Positions 42,216 through 52,649 of a DNA stretch of 64,000 nt are shown one piece after another. The translations under genes and the position numbers were made by a program. Numbering within the stretch: position 1 is the first letter of the stretch; each line of letters starts with the position of its first letter. This stretch comes from Alviniconcha marisindica (taxonomy: Eukaryota > Mollusca > Gastropoda > Provannidae), in the NCBI GenBank assembly GCA_018857735.1, contig JABMCL010002073.1:1372501-1436500 (forward strand), read 5' to 3'. The notes under the pieces are model-generated. The model saw only the letters and a list, made by a program, of their open reading frames with translations, did no database searches and was not told the DNA's origin.

Positions 42216-44834
42216 AGTTTTGGAAGATGTCCTCTAACTGTTGAATATTTGAAACCATGTTTAATGTGACTGGATCATTGCCATATGGAGCAACTCCTGC
42301 TTGGTATAGTATACACTGGTAGTTTTATATCAGACATTTTTCAATGTGTGAAGGTAAAAGCCCCTTGGATCAAGACTTTTATCTACTGTGACAGCAAGCA
42401 TCCCACCTATTTCATTCCACAGTGAGTACTGCTGGTATACAAGCGTGTGAAGTTTTACTTTGTTGCCATTTTGTGCTTCTTTCTTTACCGACTGTACATC
42501 TCCCGTATTCACTTAAGAAATTTAGCTTGACGTCTGATGGTATGAATATTATTATTATTTTATTATTATTATTATTATACATTTTAATAATATCGTTTCT
42601 TCTTCTTTCTGCCTGTACCATTATTAATGCTGCACAGTTCCCTAAAATGACGGGAATGGCCAGCTTTGTGGCTGCTGGTCATTAACGGAAGAAGAAGTAT
42701 GTTTAGGTAACAACTGATTTGCTGTGTTTTTACTTTCTTTTTCCTTATATATTTAGCTATATGTTACAGGTTTTTGTTGTCTGTGTGTGTAACTGAATTT
42801 GATGCAGATTGGTCTGTATTTTTCCAGTGGAGATTCCCAGTGGCTAACATCCAAATGTTTCTTTTGTTTATGTGTGTTTATAAGTAGTCACAGAGTAATG
42901 TTATTCCACACTGGCCTGCTAGAGCAACAATAACTTCACCGAGGTTTTACATGTCAGCTGAACTTTCTTTTCTTTTCTTTTCAGTGATGATTATATTATC
43001 ATTGGAGGCACTCGTGAAGAAGGCAACTACAGTAAGGATGTCAGTGCAGAGGTCCAGCAAACCATTCTTGAAAGGGCCGCGAACATTCTGCCTCAGGTCA
43101 AGGTAATCATTCACTGAAAACAGAAATCAAGAAAATTTAGCAGTTGTGGCAAGAGATGTTTTTGGGGTTGTAAATTTTCAGTCAAAATACTACATAATTT
43201 AAATTTTCTTACACTGAAAGTTTTGGCATACAAATTATGCTGAAATTGTACAAGTAAACAGGTCTGGGCATTGTTAGTGCTATGGCCAGTGCAGACTGGG
43301 ATCAAAATAAAGAGGCGTTTGTATCTGGTTGGGCAAAATAGACGATCTTTGGAAATCCAGGGGACTGCACTCGGTAAATGCCTACGGGCATGGACCTGTA
43401 TATATAGGTCCATGCCTGCGGGTGTAGCGCAGAGTAGGCACACTTTTGTTGGGGGTACAGTGTGCATGTGAGGAAGATGACGGATACCCATAAACAAAAG
43501 GCAGAAAAGGCATAAAAAATGCTGATCAAGCACTCACTGTTCGTGGGGAACATGCAGATCGGATAGTAGTTCCCCCAGCTGGTAGTCTAGTATAAATTAT
43601 AATAGGTCCATGCCTGAAGATTAAAACTGTCGCAGATCGGCTCTTCTCTGCTGCCATCTCCATCCAGGGGACTTCACTCTCCCAGAGTAAGAAAACATTG
43701 TCAAATTATTTTCGCCTGTTATTTCCGGAAATCATCTATTCACACAAGTTTGCTCAAAATGAATGTGTAATAAATGGTAATTCATCATATTATGCTATGG
43801 ATACATGCAGTAACAAGCATTTAATTAGATTTTATATGAAGTTGTTTATATTGTGTGCCTGTGTCAGATGTGGTCTTAATAAAAAAATAAAAAAGTTGGT
43901 GTAGGGAGCAGAGGTGGTGGGAAACTGGGCAGGTTCGAGACCATCACGAGATCCAATGCGACTGGAGAAACAGCTCTTCACCATCAATGGCAAGAAACTC
44001 AGAGTAAGTTGATATTGCAAGTGAGTCCCTTTACACACTAAACTGCTGTGAACATTAGAATTGTTTATCCATCGTAACCGTTTACTCTTACGAGCTAAGG
44101 AAACTGTGTTGTTGGATATTTGATTGCCCTTCTAAAGTCTTTAGAACAGCTGGCATTAAAAAACAACCAAGAATGTTTGGCATTCACAGCCACTAAATAT
44201 CTGCCTTTCCTCATCTTTTGTTATCTTTCAAAGCTCAGCTTAAAATACGCCTCTTCCTCACTGCCTCTCCAAGATATCTACCTATCTGTCTGCATACCTT
44301 GAGCAACTTTAATTATATGTTGTAGACACCGAATGAAGAATGGCTGAATTAGCTGGATTTGAGTGTTATTCTTTATTTTGTATATGTTTGAGTGTTGTTA
44401 TGTGTATGCTTGTTCATTGTACTGATTTTATGTTTGTTTCTTTGTATTTGGTTGATCTTGTATAGCACCGTGAGCTCATGATTTCTTCACAGGGTATAGT
44501 GCTATCGAAGAGGATTTATTATTAAGACAAAAACATTCAACCTTTATTTAGACTGGACAATACAGTGTGCAGTTTTGGGGACAGAACTACCTTCAACAAA
44601 TGAAAACAGTGCAGGCAGACAGTTACAGTGTTCCAAAAAATATTTTTAAATGGTATGTATAGCTTGCAGACATTATCATGCTCATCTTGCACTCTGTTTT
44701 GTGTACATTAACAGGTGGTGCACAACTATGGGCATGGAGCCAATGGCATATCATTGAGCTGGGGAACCAGTATTCGAGCTGCCAGAATGGCCAAAGAGTG
44801 GGCTGAGGAAATCCCCCACTCATCCAAACTTTGA
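33379..44834 (+). CDS. DDO: D-aspartate oxidase-like flavoenzyme, copy A (10 exons)
   Basis: Exons: 33379-33572, 35264-35384, 35644-35723, 38939-39004, 39555-39609, 41084-41185, 42354-42421, 42985-43102, 43905-44003, 44715-44834. All are GT-AG and join to 340 aa with no stop; human DDO is 341 aa. Residues 7-12 form the GxGxxG FAD motif (VIGAGIIG), followed by VTIISDKFDKDTTSS. Tyr225 lies in TYFIP, Arg239 in GGTREEG, Arg280 in GSRPSR, and the oxidase signature VVHNYGHG is at 302. The C terminus SKL is a peroxisomal PTS1. Expected reaction: D-Asp/D-Glu to 2-oxo acid, ammonia and hydrogen peroxide. Arg239 aligns with Arg237 of mammalian DDO, favouring acidic substrates, but the Arg216 position is Tyr217. 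The signature is altered (GGYG to GANG). The exon containing the start opens with an acceptor at 33348, so an untranslated 5' exon lies upstream. Several splice sites are disturbed, so expression is uncertain. Confidence 0.88.
33565..33735 (+). repeat. 30-bp minisatellite overlapping the exon 1 donor of copy A
   Basis: About five and a half units of ACTATCAAGTAATGTTGGAG plus AAAGGTGTAA. The first unit contains the exon end and donor (ATCAA/gtaatg). Donor-like CAAGTAATG recurs in the third and fifth units. Copy B has only about one and a half units at 54457-54505. Confidence 0.92.
33790..33898. repeat. (CA)n microsatellite
   Basis: CA tract in intron 1 of oxidase A. Confidence 0.97.
34925..35257 (-). 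mobile_element. T1 LINE insertion at the exon 2 acceptor of oxidase A
   Basis: The tail (AAT)n starts after GTCTTT. The body carries the T1 3' UTR, a (CA)n tract and GACTGTAGCAGAAACTGGGT, and is truncated inside GGATGGAAATAC. The 4-bp CTTT occurs on both sides (34921-34924 and 35254-35257). Only GTACAG separates it from exon 2. Copy B has uninterrupted GTCTTTGCACAG here. Confidence 0.93.
35713..36711 (+). repeat. 171-bp tandem array spanning the exon 3 donor of oxidase A
   Basis: Unit starts at 35713, 35884, 36055, 36226, 36397 and 36575 (periods 171, 171, 171, 171, 178), the last unit partial. Each unit begins TTTCCATACAAGTAGGTGG, the last bases of exon 3 plus its donor, and ends with a second donor-like ATACAAGTAAGTGG. 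Confidence 0.97.
37575..38826 (-). mobile_element. CR1-like LINE 3' end, antisense in intron 3 of oxidase A
   Basis: The minus frame 38826-38566 reads LYLTAVERKTARILDDAKHP, LFSQFQKVW, LGRQYKVPIARKNVYKKSFI and PSAISVFN, a standard LINE C terminus. The 3' UTR follows, with a segment of about 200 bp repeated in tandem (37811 and 38037, partial at 37630) and CA/CACG tracts. It ends with GACAATAAAGTTG and (TATTG)n at 37602-37580 (minus). Confidence 0.85.
40055..40142 (+). mobile_element. SINE 3' end with (ACTT)n tail in intron 5 of oxidase A
   Basis: A CCGGTTGTCTGGGCGTAAAA module and CACCAACTT lead into ACTTACTT repeats, like the SINE tail at 18640. Confidence 0.55.
40200..40770 (+). repeat. Composite tandem array in intron 5 of oxidase A
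   Basis: About ten copies of ACACCATACTTCAGAGAGGA followed by AACCTTACATGCAGTATGTC, with or without ATGGGTGTGAGC. Spacing is 32-84 bp. Several frames stay open because units lack stops. Confidence 0.9.
40964..40998 (+). pseudogene. Vestigial duplicate of exon 6 (oxidase A)
   Basis: TTAAATAG then CTTGCAGGCTTCTATGACGT, reading LAGFYDVVMN followed by a stop. It mirrors the true exon 6 start (LAGTYDIVVN) 120 bp downstream at 41084. The intronic bases before each copy are also similar, so a unit of about 120 bp was duplicated and the upstream copy decayed. Confidence 0.8.
41582..41872. repeat. Long hairpin (92-bp arms) in intron 6 of oxidase A
   Basis: Arms 41582-41673 and 41781-41872 are reverse complements with about 5 mismatches, enclosing a loop of about 107 nt. 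Likely a fold-back transposable element. No clear target duplication was found. Confidence 0.92.
42088..42212. repeat. (CA)n microsatellite in intron 6 of oxidase A
   Basis: CA tract broken by ATGCATACGTATGC and CTATCAAC. Confidence 0.97.
43355..43682. repeat. Short palindrome-bearing insertion in intron 8 of oxidase A
   Basis: Bounded by near-identical CCAGGGGACTGCACTC (43358) and CCAGGGGACTTCACTC (about 43666). Contains a perfect 11-bp inverted repeat GGCATGGACCT / AGGTCCATGCC at 43387-43416 and a third half-copy at 43603. Looks like a small non-autonomous element; unclassified. Confidence 0.5.
44200..44528 (+). mobile_element. LINE 3' end in intron 9 of oxidase A
   Basis: The frame reads LLSFKAQLKIRLFLTASPRY-like, the LINE C-terminal form, then a 3' UTR and a tail (TATAGCACCGTGAGC ... 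GGGTATAGTGCTATC ... TTATTATT). The tail family matches 49895-49965. Confidence 0.7.
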
Positions 44835-45373
44835 AGAGATGATACAACAACATGGCTTTTATGTTGCTTTCTTGTGAGATGTTCTGTTGTTTTTATGTGT
44901 GTTTTCTTGTTTTAGGGCTGTGACTTGGGTTTTTTATTTTTTTGTTTTTATTTTTTGTTTGTTTGTTGGTGATTTTTTTGTTTGTTGGTGAATTTTTGTT
45001 TTTTGTTTTGTTTGTTTGTTTTGTTTTGGGGGGAGGGGGGTCTTTTAGTATGATACATACTATTCATTTGTAAAAACAAACAAAAATATGAAGAAACTAA
45101 AACTGCCTGTATTCAACTGTCTCTTTGGGGTGTATGAAAAATGATGGGAGTCTGTTGATCAGTGCTTATTTTGCCTTGAAGCTGTCTGTGACTGAGGCAT
45201 CAGGAAAAAGACTTGAGTGTACATTAGTTCTGAGAGACTATGTAAGCAAAATGTTTCAAAGTTTGCATGGTGATAACTTCCACCATCACATTTTCAAATC
45301 AGTCTTGGTGACTTTTACATAATTTCCTGGTCACAGGAGCATGAGGAGTATAAAGGTTCTAGTTGTCGTATCC

Positions 45374-45379
45374 AATAAA
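45374..45379 (+). terminator. Candidate polyadenylation signal of oxidase A
   Basis: AATAAA 540 nt beyond the stop codon. Confidence 0.4.
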
Positions 45380-45599
45380 GTCAAAAACTTTGCATAAATA
45401 TTTATGCTGTTACAGCATCAAGCACATGCGCTTGTGCCCTTTACATGCATTTGGGGTAGGTATGCATGTATTTCATGACTGCAAAAAAAGCCTTGTGTGA
45501 CAGAGAGCTCTTTTGCACATTACACTTTCATATCAGTTACAATAACCTTGTGTAAAATTCAAAGCTACTGCAGCTGTGGACAAGTGAATCTGAAAGCTG

Positions 45600-45790
45600 T
45601 ATTTCTGCAGTCGGCTCTGCAGAATCAAGTTCTGAGTCTGTATGGTTTGTGCATACATGGACTAGATCAGTCGGAAAAATACTTTTCATGACCTGGGTAA
45701 TAATCACTGAATCAGCATGTTTCCTGCCTGATATGAATGTTGGCAGTTTCTTAGATGGTTTTTGAATCTATGTTGTGCATCAAGATGTCT
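45600..45790 (+). other. Downstream flank shared with oxidase B
   Basis: TGCATACATGGACTAGATCA, AATACTTTTCA and GATGGTTTTTGAATCT occur in the same order at 63590-63715, showing the duplication unit runs about 0.8-0.9 kb past the stop codons. Confidence 0.75.
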
Positions 45791-45867
45791 GTTTTTAATT
45801 TAATAGCCACAACTCCTTTTCAAAGTCACAGAAGAGCATGTCACAGGCAAGAGTGCTTTTGAAAGCA

Positions 45868-46005
45868 TACTTTATTGTACTTACTCTTGGTGACAGAAAT
45901 ACTACTTACTTTTGGTGACAGAAATACTGCTTACTTTTGGTGACAGAAATACTACTTACTTTTGGTGACAGAAATACTGCTTACTTTTGGTGACAGAAAT
46001 AACAC
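45868..46005 (+). repeat. 29-bp minisatellite
   Basis: Five units of TACTTTTGGTGACAGAAATA plus CTRCT. Confidence 0.95.
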
Positions 46006-46014
46006 TCCGGTAGG

Positions 46015-46262
46015 TAGGTAGGTAGTGTTGCTTAATGTCCTCAGATGTCAGTTGACATATTAGGGACAAGCTGAGACCGATGCCGAAGCATGGTTCAGTG
46101 TAGGTTGGTGGTGTTGCTTAATGTCCTCAGATGACAGTTGACATATTAGGGACAAGCTGAGACCAATGCCGAAGCATGGTTCAATATAGCTTTACGTCCA
46201 CGGAAACCAGAAGGCTCGTTAGGACGGACAGCCCAGGACAGCCACCTCGACTCTCACACAGA
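46015..46262 (+). repeat. R1 repeat, truncated copy followed by near-complete copy
   Basis: The first copy breaks off after GCCGAAGCATGGTTCAGTGT. A second copy starts again at about 46104 and runs to the CTCACACAG end. Confidence 0.85.
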
Positions 46263-46264
46263 AA

Positions 46265-48640
46265 TAACAGTCATTTTTGCATTCTGTTATATAGCCATAT
46301 TTATATTTTACGCAGGAACTGTAATAAGCACACATAACTTTGCTGTTGTGTTGATTTCGTTTTATTGTTATCTGTTGTACATGTGCACCACAGGTAATTA
46401 TGTAACTAGTCCATACCTCAATACAATGTATTGCAATACACAATTTCCAGAAATAAAAGTGGACACTATTTAGGGAGCATTTTCTTAACTTTGAAAGAGT
46501 TGCACCCTCCTGATTCCTTGATGGGGAGGATGGACATTGCACTCTCTCCTTTGCTGGCATTTACAAGAATGGAGACTGTAGGAGAAAAGGCAGAAAACTT
46601 TCAAATTATCCATCTTGTAAGTGTGTGTTTGTGAATGGACCTGCTCAGTCACAGGGGTGTGAGTATGCGTGTGTGCCACAGGGTGCATGTACACCATGTG
46701 TGTGTGTGTGTCAGCATGTGTGAATGTAGTGTCATTCCAAGATTCAGTCAGACAATCTGCAATGATGGATTGTGTGCAAGAGAGAGGGAGAAATAAGAAC
46801 AAAGGGGGGAGATTGTCTGAAGCTCAGAATGACACAATTTGTCATTGTAAATATGATGCCTTAAACTGGAAAAAAAAATACATGGAAAGTGACACTTCTA
46901 CACTGGCAATATTTCCAGAAGGATATATATACAGAGAGAGTCCAAAAACGAATGTCAACACACTCACACTGACGCACACTAGTACACACTGACACATGCA
47001 CACATGCTATGGAATACAAGGCATACTCATGTGCTCACAAACACATCATGCAAAGATGAATAATTTTGAAAATGTCTTCATCTTTTCACCAGCCACTTCC
47101 ATTCTTGTAAAGGAGAGTGCAAAGTTTGTCCCCTCCCCATCAGAGGATCAAGACAAATACACCCCCCTAAATTGCATCCTCTTTTATTTCCAAAGATCAT
47201 CTATCATACTATATTATTATGGCATTAGTAGATTAACCTGTGCTATTGTCAAGTTGACTGAGGTATGCAATAAACGTGGTTTATTTTGTCATGTTGTTTA
47301 TTTTATCATGTTTCTTTGAGTCATCTTCTGATTACCTTTCTTTAATGGAAACTTCTGCATACAAAACAGTTGATTAAGAAAAGAAAAAGAATAGAGCAAC
47401 AGACCATTGGGTTGATTTTTTTAAAAAGATTTCATTGTTCTGTGTCAGTACATATCAAAAGGGAGTTAATGTACCCTGGCCAAAATATGTTGGGGCAGTC
47501 ATTCCCTTTAAAAATGGTTCTTATTTTTAGGGCACAATTTTTGGATGTTTCTGTTTTGCAGATATTATTTTTGATACACTGAGTATAATTTTCATTGTTT
47601 TACCTTTTCTGTATCTGTGATCAGCTTCTGTTGATTTAAAGAAAATTATTATATATATTGGCTTTGTGCTGAACAGAATGTTGTTGTTTTGGGGGTTGCT
47701 TTTGATGTTATCTGCAAATTCAACTTATATAAGTTCATTTACTTCTGTTGGGAATTCTTTCTTTCTTTTTTCTCTCTCTTCCCTCACCATTGAAATTGCC
47801 TTCTGGATTTTTTTGTTTTTGTTTTGTTTTTTGTTAATGTTTTGTGGGGCTTTTTTTTGGGGGGGGGGGGGGGGTACTGTGGGGGGGGGGGGGGTGTACC
47901 CTGTGTGGTTGACAGTATGTTGAAATTCAAATACTAACAAAGTGACTTTTGTCATGCATTTAAGAAAAAGGCAATGTGATTACATGCATGCTGTCTTTTT
48001 ATATTACCTATATTTTTATATTACCTATAGTTCTTAAAATTAAATGTTTTCCAATCAGTATTTGTTTAGAGATAAATATATATATACACTGTGCAGTCAC
48101 AGTTTCTGAACTGTCATGTTTTGAAGGTGGAAGGTGTATTTACCCAATACTTATGGTGAGATGTTGGGAGGCGGGGTGTTGTTCCCCAAATCAATATATT
48201 AAATGCTTTTTATTTTAATTTATTTTGTTTTATTACTTGTTTTTTTAATGCATTTTACTGGGAGTTGTGGCTGATGTACCCAAACCAGCTGTGTGTTAGA
48301 TTTGAACACTAATGATTGCACTACTGGGTCTTCTCCCGTTTTATTGCTACTGGTGAATGGGCATTTAAGCAACCAGTGTTTATAGATCTCTCCCAGCTTA
48401 TTTTTATACTTGTGAATCATTACATTACTGAAAGTGATAGTATTACAGTAATAGGATTAGTAATGATGGCTATAAATGACACTGGTGATTTTTTTTAACT
48501 GTATTGGTGATACATATTAACAATAATGATGAAAGATGTAAGAGTAGTACTGCTACAAAATAAAAGGTGAAACAACTGTCTGTTGTGTGTCACTGTCAAT
48601 GTGTGCATCAGCATGTGTGCATGAGAGAGAGAGAATAGTG
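46265..48640. other. Spacer, no gene recognised
   Basis: AT-rich, with G runs at 47859-47894. Frames up to about 105 codons lack domains. Confidence 0.5.
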
Positions 48641-48649
48641 GTGTGTACA

Positions 48650-48910
48650 TTCTCAGCTCAGAAGTTTATGAAATAGAGGAAAAGGCATGTTCCAAGGAAT
48701 GAGCCCTGTGGCACACGCAAGTCAACATTAATAATATTATAGTCAGACTGTTCACCATTAGCCACAACTGCCTGGGTCCTTTCCAACAGAAAATCTTGAA
48801 TCCAAGAGTGTACACTGCCATGCACACCATAGTGTTTGAGTTTGTACAGATTGTAACAGAAGCAGGTCATGACCAACTTTATCAAAGGCTTAGGAAAAAT
48901 CCATGATTAG
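48650..48910 (-). mobile_element. LINE reverse transcriptase relic
   Basis: The minus frame reads YKLKHYGVHGSVHSWIQDFL, ERTQAVVANGE, then VPQGSFLGTCLFLYFINF, the RT region before the catalytic motif. Upstream AFDKV is in another frame. Dead fragment. Confidence 0.85.
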
Positions 48911-48976
48911 TACACTTGGTACTGTACGCTTACAGTGCCATTTTTCAGTCTGAGGCCCTTCCCTCTAAGTCATTAC

Positions 48977-49381
48977 TTAATAATAATAATGTACATTTAT
49001 CATGCGCTCATCAACGCCCTGAACGCTCACATGATACATATTAACCTAAATATGATATTCTATACACATGTAGAGCATAGTCCTACCAAAACAATTTACA
49101 TAAAGGATTATACAAAAAAAACTACAAAAAAAAACCGCACTACAAACATGTATACGCACACATTCACTCATAGTCATACACACACACACACGCACACACA
49201 CACACACACACAATGACTGTAGCAGAAACTGGGTACTGATATTAGTTCAGATAGAAATACTGTGAGAAGAGGAAGGTTTTCAGTTTGGTTTTAAAAGATG
49301 ACAGGGTTGAGCAGTGTCTAAGGTCTTGTGGGAGTGAATTCCAAATCTGGGGTCCAAAGCAAGAGAAGGTGCGAAAGCCAT

Positions 49382-49412
<31 letters not shown>

Positions 49413-50020
49413 GTGTCTTTGTGTGTGTCTGTGTGTGTATGTTTCTGTGTTAGTGTGGTATGTGTCACAGTGTGGATGTGTGTGTGTGTGTATGTGTGCG
49501 TGAGTGTGTGTCCTTGTGAGGAGGTGAGTGTGAGTGTGCAGGTGTCTGTGTTTAATCATATAGTACTTTTTAGTAGGTGGCTGTGTGTGAAATGCTTTAG
49601 TGTTAATGTATGTATTTACAGTATTATTTTGTGCTTTTCTGATTGTCATGACAGTACTTGTGCTTTTCTGATTGTCATGTTGATATTAATATATGCATTA
49701 TTTTATAGTACTTGTGATTATTTCAGTCTGTGTAAAATGCTTTAATACTGAAGTACGCATTTGCTTCTTCTTCACTTGAAAAATAATTTTTAAAAATTTG
49801 GTTTCAACCTGGCTTTTTTGTCAATTTGATATTGATGTATGCATTTATAGTACTTGTACTTTTTTTATTGTCAAGCAGATTTTGATGTTGATAATGTACA
49901 GCGCCGCGAGCTTGTAAATTTTTACGGGGTATAGCGTTATATGAGTCATTATTATTATTATATTATTATGAGTCTTGCGTTTGTATTGTTGGATTTCCAG
50001 CATGCGGGTGTCAGTACTTC
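48977..50020 (-). mobile_element. T1 LINE 3' end, split by a nested insertion
   Basis: The first part is 48977-49386. The minus frame encodes GPQIWNSLPQDLRHCSTLSS then FKTKLKTFLF. The copy resumes at about 49969 with TCTTGCGTTTGTATTGTTGG, which is contiguous in the copy at 28118-28170. Confidence 0.88.
49387..49968 (+). mobile_element. Retroposon 3' end nested in T1 LINE
   Basis: A (GT)n-rich start, then a unique body, then the tail GCGCCGCGAGCTTG ... GGGTATAGCGTTATATGAGT and (ATT)n. ATGAGT occurs at both borders (49381-49386 and about 49967), a likely target duplication. Confidence 0.75.
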
Positions 50021-50033
50021 AGTTTTTTACCCA

Positions 50034-50294
50034 CAGGAAAACCACACGACACCTAAATGTGTAAGTTGTTGCTATGATAAATGATACATGTTGGTCGAAG
50101 GAACTAAGAACTTAGCGGTCATTTCAAATGAATTTTTCATTCTTGCACTAGCGGCAAAGAGCAAAATTGAAATTCCAAGTTGCACATCAACCGGGCCCTG
50201 AAATGATAAATGATAAAAATGGCATTTAAAATTAGGATTAAAATTTCTGCATTCATTTGTAACAACTTACACTTTACTGTCGTATGGTTTTCTG
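50034..50294. mobile_element. Fold-back/MITE-like element carrying a 115-bp segment
   Basis: The left arm AGGAAAACCACACGAC...GTGTAAGTTGTTGC (50034-50071) is imperfectly inverted at 50259-50294. The interior 50089-50203 is nearly identical to 51703-51817, which has no such arms. Confidence 0.65.
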
Positions 50295-50399
50295 ACATAT
50301 ATTTGTCATTTTTGGACTCATATTATACTGAAAGCATGATAAATGATGATTCTTAGTGTTATTTAACGTCAGCAGAGACCTCTTGCAGTTTCTTAGGGA

Positions 50400-50560
50400 C
50401 CGGTGGAGTGGGGGTTAGGGTATCTATACCCAGTTTACTCACTCCATTTTGGGACACTCCAAAAAAAAGATGACCTTAGGGTATCTATACCCAAGTTCAC
50501 CCACACCATTTTTGGACACTCCAAAAAAGATGACCAACCACCCAATGGATGTTCAGAATC
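50400..50560 (+). repeat. Tandem GGGTATCTATACCCA units
   Basis: Two units of about 65 bp (GGGTATCTATACCCAAGTTC ... TTTTGGACACTCCAAAAAA). A diverged GC-rich relative (GGTGCCCATACCTAAGTTCG ... TTTCGGACGCTCCAAAA) lies at 51290-51360. Confidence 0.75.
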
Positions 50561-50737
50561 AGGTGTTGGGGAACTTGCAAGTGCTGAGCAACTCCTGTAC
50601 TCAAGAATTTATGTTTCAACCAGTGTAGAGAACACAGTCACACTGCAGTGGCTACAGAAACACAATCTATCGAGCTACTAGAGTTTCACACACTGAACTT
50701 CTGGGTTTTGCTGCGGTGAGAGAATGGAAGCAATGAT

Positions 50738-50893
50738 GATGATGTAGAGCTTAATGTCCTCGGATGTCGGGTTGACACATTAGGGACAAACTGTGACCAA
50801 TGGCTTTACGTCCACAGAAACCATAAGGCTCATTAAGACGGGGAGCCGCCCAGGACGGCCACCTCGACTTTCACACAGCTCCTGAGCTCTGAA
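50738..50893 (+). repeat. R1 repeat copy
   Basis: Block order as at 1749, slightly shortened in the middle. Confidence 0.8.
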
Positions 50894-51129
50894 AGGAAGC
50901 AAGGCAGCAAGCAGCAAGACAATCCATCCTGCTGCGCCGAACATTTTTGTTTGTCTAGGCAAGACGAACATTTTTGAACTGTCGTCACTACGGACAACGC
51001 AGCGACTATGCAATACGAAGGAGGCTCAAGCCGACGTAAATTATTCGGGACTGACTCGCGAAGAAGTTATTGCTGTTACTGTTGTTCAGCAGCACTCAAG
51101 GTTCACTACTTATAGGGACAGCGGGCGGG

Positions 51130-51520
51130 GGTTGGGTGGGTTGAGTGCTTATACCTTGGGTGAGTTCAGTGGGTGCCCATACCTAAAGCGTATGGTGCCC
51201 GGCCATACCTGAAGGGTGGGTCGGGGTGCCCATCATGTGGCGGGCCGGTTCGGCCGGGTGCCCATTTCCACTCCGGTCAGTGGGGGGAGGGGCGTAGCGG
51301 GGTGCCCATACCTAAGTTCGATCACTCCGGCGTCTGTTTTCGGACGCTCCAAAACTGTGGACCACCACCAAAGCAGTCTAGACATTCAGGTGGTGAGGAA
51401 CTCGCAAGCGGTGCGGAACGGCAACTCAGTACTCCGCGCGAGAAAACAGCTGACCAGCACAGTGCTGACCAGCACAATACAAGGCGGTCTCAGAGTTCAC
51501 TAACCAATCAGAGCTAGATT
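51130..51520 (+). repeat. GC-rich degenerate repeat related to 50400-50680
   Basis: Five GGTGCCCAT-type units, then the module shared with 50475-50600 (including GAACTCGCAAG). Two frames of about 100 codons exist but follow the repeat; no domain recognised. Confidence 0.55.
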
Positions 51521-51635
51521 TCATTGACTCGGACTTGGAGCGGGCATTCGCCCTCGCAAGTTTTTCAGTTTCTTCCCCGCAAGTTGTTGCCCAAGAGTGC
51601 CGCGGAAATAAAAATTTTACAAAATGTTATAATGA

Positions 51636-51818
51636 TCTCCCTTGAGTAGGAAGTCGAGGACACAGCTATTTTGTCATGACTTGGCGAAACAGAAACAGCG
51701 TTTGTTGGTCGAAGGAACTAAGAACTTAGCGGTCATTTCAAATGAATTTTCCAATCTTGCACTAGCGGCAAAGAGCAAAACTGGAATTCCAAGTTGCACA
51801 TCAACCGGGCCCTGAAAA
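51636..51818 (+). other. Unassigned 60-codon open segment containing the 115-bp repeat
   Basis: The frame without ATG from 51636 runs to a TGA at 51813-51815 and ends LAAKSKTGIPSCTSTGP. The last 37 codons and the stop are also open in the copy inside the fold-back element at 50089. An acceptor-like TCTCCCTTGAGTAG ends at 51649. It might be a terminal exon fragment or part of an unknown element; no family recognised. Confidence 0.25.
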
Positions 51819-52395
51819 TAACTGCATCGACTGACTGATTGGGTTCCAACTGAGTATTTTGGGTTTGAACTTATTTTACTTTTGTCACTTGGTAAGGTAT
51901 GCAGTCACGCCATGTCAGTATGTATCACTTAAACTATACATGTGCAGTGTGTGAATGAAGCTGACAAATGTGTTAAGCCGGGACAAAACTCCTTTGCCGA
52001 TGAGATTCTGAACCGAGGTACCCCGGGTGTAGGCCTGTACGCATACAGAAAGGTCACATCAAAGATCCCGGCCGTAGTCCATGCCAGAGTTCGATGGATT
52101 ATACAAATACCAAATTAGCCGGCATGCACTAAAAGTGTTTGAGTCTTCAGAGGTTCAAGTTCAGTGGACACAAAACGAAAGAAGAAGAATTGAACTGATT
52201 TAGCTAGAGAATTTTGTAGTTTGTAAAGTATGCATGGAACACACATTTATGGTACTGGTAGTACTGCCTCGGTGTTTTAGTTTAACTTTTACATTAATAT
52301 TATTCATAACATTGTGTCATTTGAAGAGGAAACAAAAAGTCACCGTTAAGTGTTATGACAGGCACAGCATGATAACTGATGGTGCTAGAGCTGAT

Positions 52396-52414
52396 TGTGT
52401 GTGTGTGTGTGTGT

Positions 52415-52457
<43 letters not shown>

Positions 52458-52496
52458 CCCACACATCTCTCTCTCTCTCTCTCTCTCCTCACAACA

Positions 52497-52537
<41 letters not shown>

Positions 52538-52581
52538 ACCACCACACCACATCACACACCACACCACACACACACAACACA

Positions 52582-52642
<61 letters not shown>
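52396..52642. repeat. Compound (GT)n(TC)n(CA)n microsatellite
   Basis: Adjoining GT, TC and CA tracts. Confidence 0.97.
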
Positions 52643-52645
<3 letters not shown>

Positions 52646-52649
52646 AATC

